A DNA stretch of 64,000 nt from AC-43 sp963728855. GTDB taxonomy: Bacteria; Actinomycetota; Actinomycetes; Mycobacteriales; Micromonosporaceae. The notes under the pieces were generated by a model. The model worked only from the letters and a program-made list of their open reading frames with translations. It had not been told where the DNA came from and searched no databases. Made by a program: the position numbers and the translations under genes. Of the stretch, positions 63,306 to 64,000 are shown piece after piece (the first letter of the stretch is position 1; every line of letters begins with the position of its first letter). The stretch is from positions 1 through 64,000 of the forward strand of contig CAVSLN010000009.1 in NCBI GenBank assembly GCA_963728855.1, written 5' to 3'.

Positions 63306-64000
63306 GTGACGGACAGCCGGGAGCTCGACGACATCCTCCAGCACGTCGCCGACGGCGGCCGGATCGGCGCGGAGGAGGCCCTGCTGCTCTACACCGACGC
63401 GCCCTTCCACGCGCTCGGCGAGGCGGCCGACGCGGTACGCCGCCGCCGGTACCCGGACGGGATCGTCACGTACATCATCGACCGCAACATCAACTACACC
63501 AACGTGTGCGTCACGGCCTGCAAGTTCTGCGCCTTCTACCGGGCTCCCAAGCACGAGGAGGGCTGGTCGCACCCGATGGAGGAGATCCTCCGCCGGTGCG
63601 GTGAGGCGGTCGATCTGGGCGCGACCCAGGTCATGCTCCAGGGCGGGCACCACCCCGACTACGGCGTCGAGTACTACGAGCAGCTGTTCTCGACCGTCAA
63701 GGCGGCGTACCCGCAGCTGGTGATCCACTCGATCGGACCCAGCGAGATCCTGCACATGACCAAGGTGTCCGGGGTCGGCATCGCCGAGGCGGTGACCCGG
63801 ATCAAGGCCGCCGGCCTGGACTCCATCGCCGGAGCGGGCGCGGAGATGCTGCCGGCCCGCCCGCGTACCGCGATCGCCCCGCTCAAGGAGTCCGGCGAGC
63901 GCTGGCTGGAGGTCATGGAGACCGCGCACGGGTTGGGCGTGGAGTCGACCGCGACGATGATGATGGGTACCGGCGAGACCAACGCGGAGCGGATCGAGCA
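63306..64000 (+). CDS. mqnC: cyclic dehypoxanthinyl futalosine synthase MqnC (3' end off window)
   Basis: At least 231 residues from a GTG at 63306. Radical SAM motif in NYTNVCVTACKFCAFYRAPK, then TQVMLQGGHHPDYGVEYYEQ, LVIHSIGPSEILHMTK and IAGAGAEMLPARPRTAIAP. These separate MqnC from MqnE. It cyclises dehypoxanthine futalosine to the spiro precursor of 1,4-dihydroxy-6-naphthoate. The gene continues past the right edge. Confidence 0.95.
   Translation, partial: MTDSRELDDILQHVADGGRIGAEEALLLYTDAPFHALGEAADAVRRRRYPDGIVTYIIDRNINYTNVCVTACKFCAFYRAPKHEEGWSHPMEEILRRCGEAVDLGATQVMLQGGHHPDYGVEYYEQLFSTVKAAYPQLVIHSIGPSEILHMTKVSGVGIAEAVTRIKAAGLDSIAGAGAEMLPARPRTAIAPLKESGERWLEVMETAHGLGVESTATMMMGTGETNAERIE

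Overview
The window is very GC-rich DNA (roughly 70% or more) with GTG/TTG starts, tightly overlapping ATGA/GTGA stop-start junctions and a purely actinobacterial gene set: a BldC-type regulator, SigK/RskA and SigE-type sigma factors, futalosine-route menaquinone genes, an actinobacterial HelD, PaaABCDE, and an NlpC/P60 hydrolase. It is a filamentous-type actinomycete chromosome. Micromonosporaceae or a near relative is my inference from gene style, not something the sequence proves.

Region 1 (1-9.1 kb) is a mobile or decaying segment. It holds a WD40-repeat gene whose N-terminus is transposase-derived, a pRiA4b ORF-3-like gene between two 21-bp direct repeats, an IS701-like transposase, a hexapeptide acyltransferase, a GT25 glycosyltransferase, and a regulator-like gene cut off at its 5' end by an IS5-family element. 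That IS5 transposase is itself split by a ~370-bp MITE-like insert.

Region 2 (9.1-22.8 kb) is chromosomal. A SpoIIE-type phosphatase, a giant poly-HAMP hybrid kinase (with two +1 frameshifts in this sequence), a response regulator and a STAS protein form a signalling block. Then come hemL, a histidine phosphatase and a complete System II cytochrome c biogenesis operon (thioredoxin-like lipoprotein, CcdA, ResB, CcsB).

Region 3 (22.9-28.5 kb) is accessory. It holds small ORFs, a remnant of an XRE-type regulator, a DUF433/PIN-like toxin-antitoxin pair, and an overlapping four-gene operon: Abi-like HEPN protein, RAMA-like protein, ParA-like ATPase and an unknown protein. I regard this operon as the best candidate for an undescribed, possibly defensive, system.

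Region 4 (28.8-64 kb) is mostly core genome. The menaquinone genes are scattered: UbiD-type decarboxylase, mqnP and UbiX at 29.6-32.6 kb, mqnE at 41.2 kb, mqnA at 50.3 kb, and mqnC running off the right edge. Between them lie bldC, a MarR regulator, a DEAD-box helicase, a 1150-residue Pro/Trp-rich tail-anchored protein, an NlpC/P60 hydrolase, a cobalamin riboswitch with a BtuF-like lipoprotein and only a stub of the permease, HelD, a Fic protein with a palindromic operator, an ArsR-type regulator with an MFS transporter, a GntR-PP2C pair behind a 13-bp inverted repeat, the paaABCDE operon, SigK-like/RskA, an aldo/keto reductase, and a SigE-type sigma factor with a frameshift-split membrane partner.

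Small repeats run through the whole window: 32-bp units at start codons, a ~33-bp REP-like hairpin element near gene ends, a 75-bp in-frame triplication between paaB and paaC, and a 13-bp palindrome GTCCACWGTGGAC resembling paired DnaA boxes. No tRNA, rRNA or CRISPR array was recognised.
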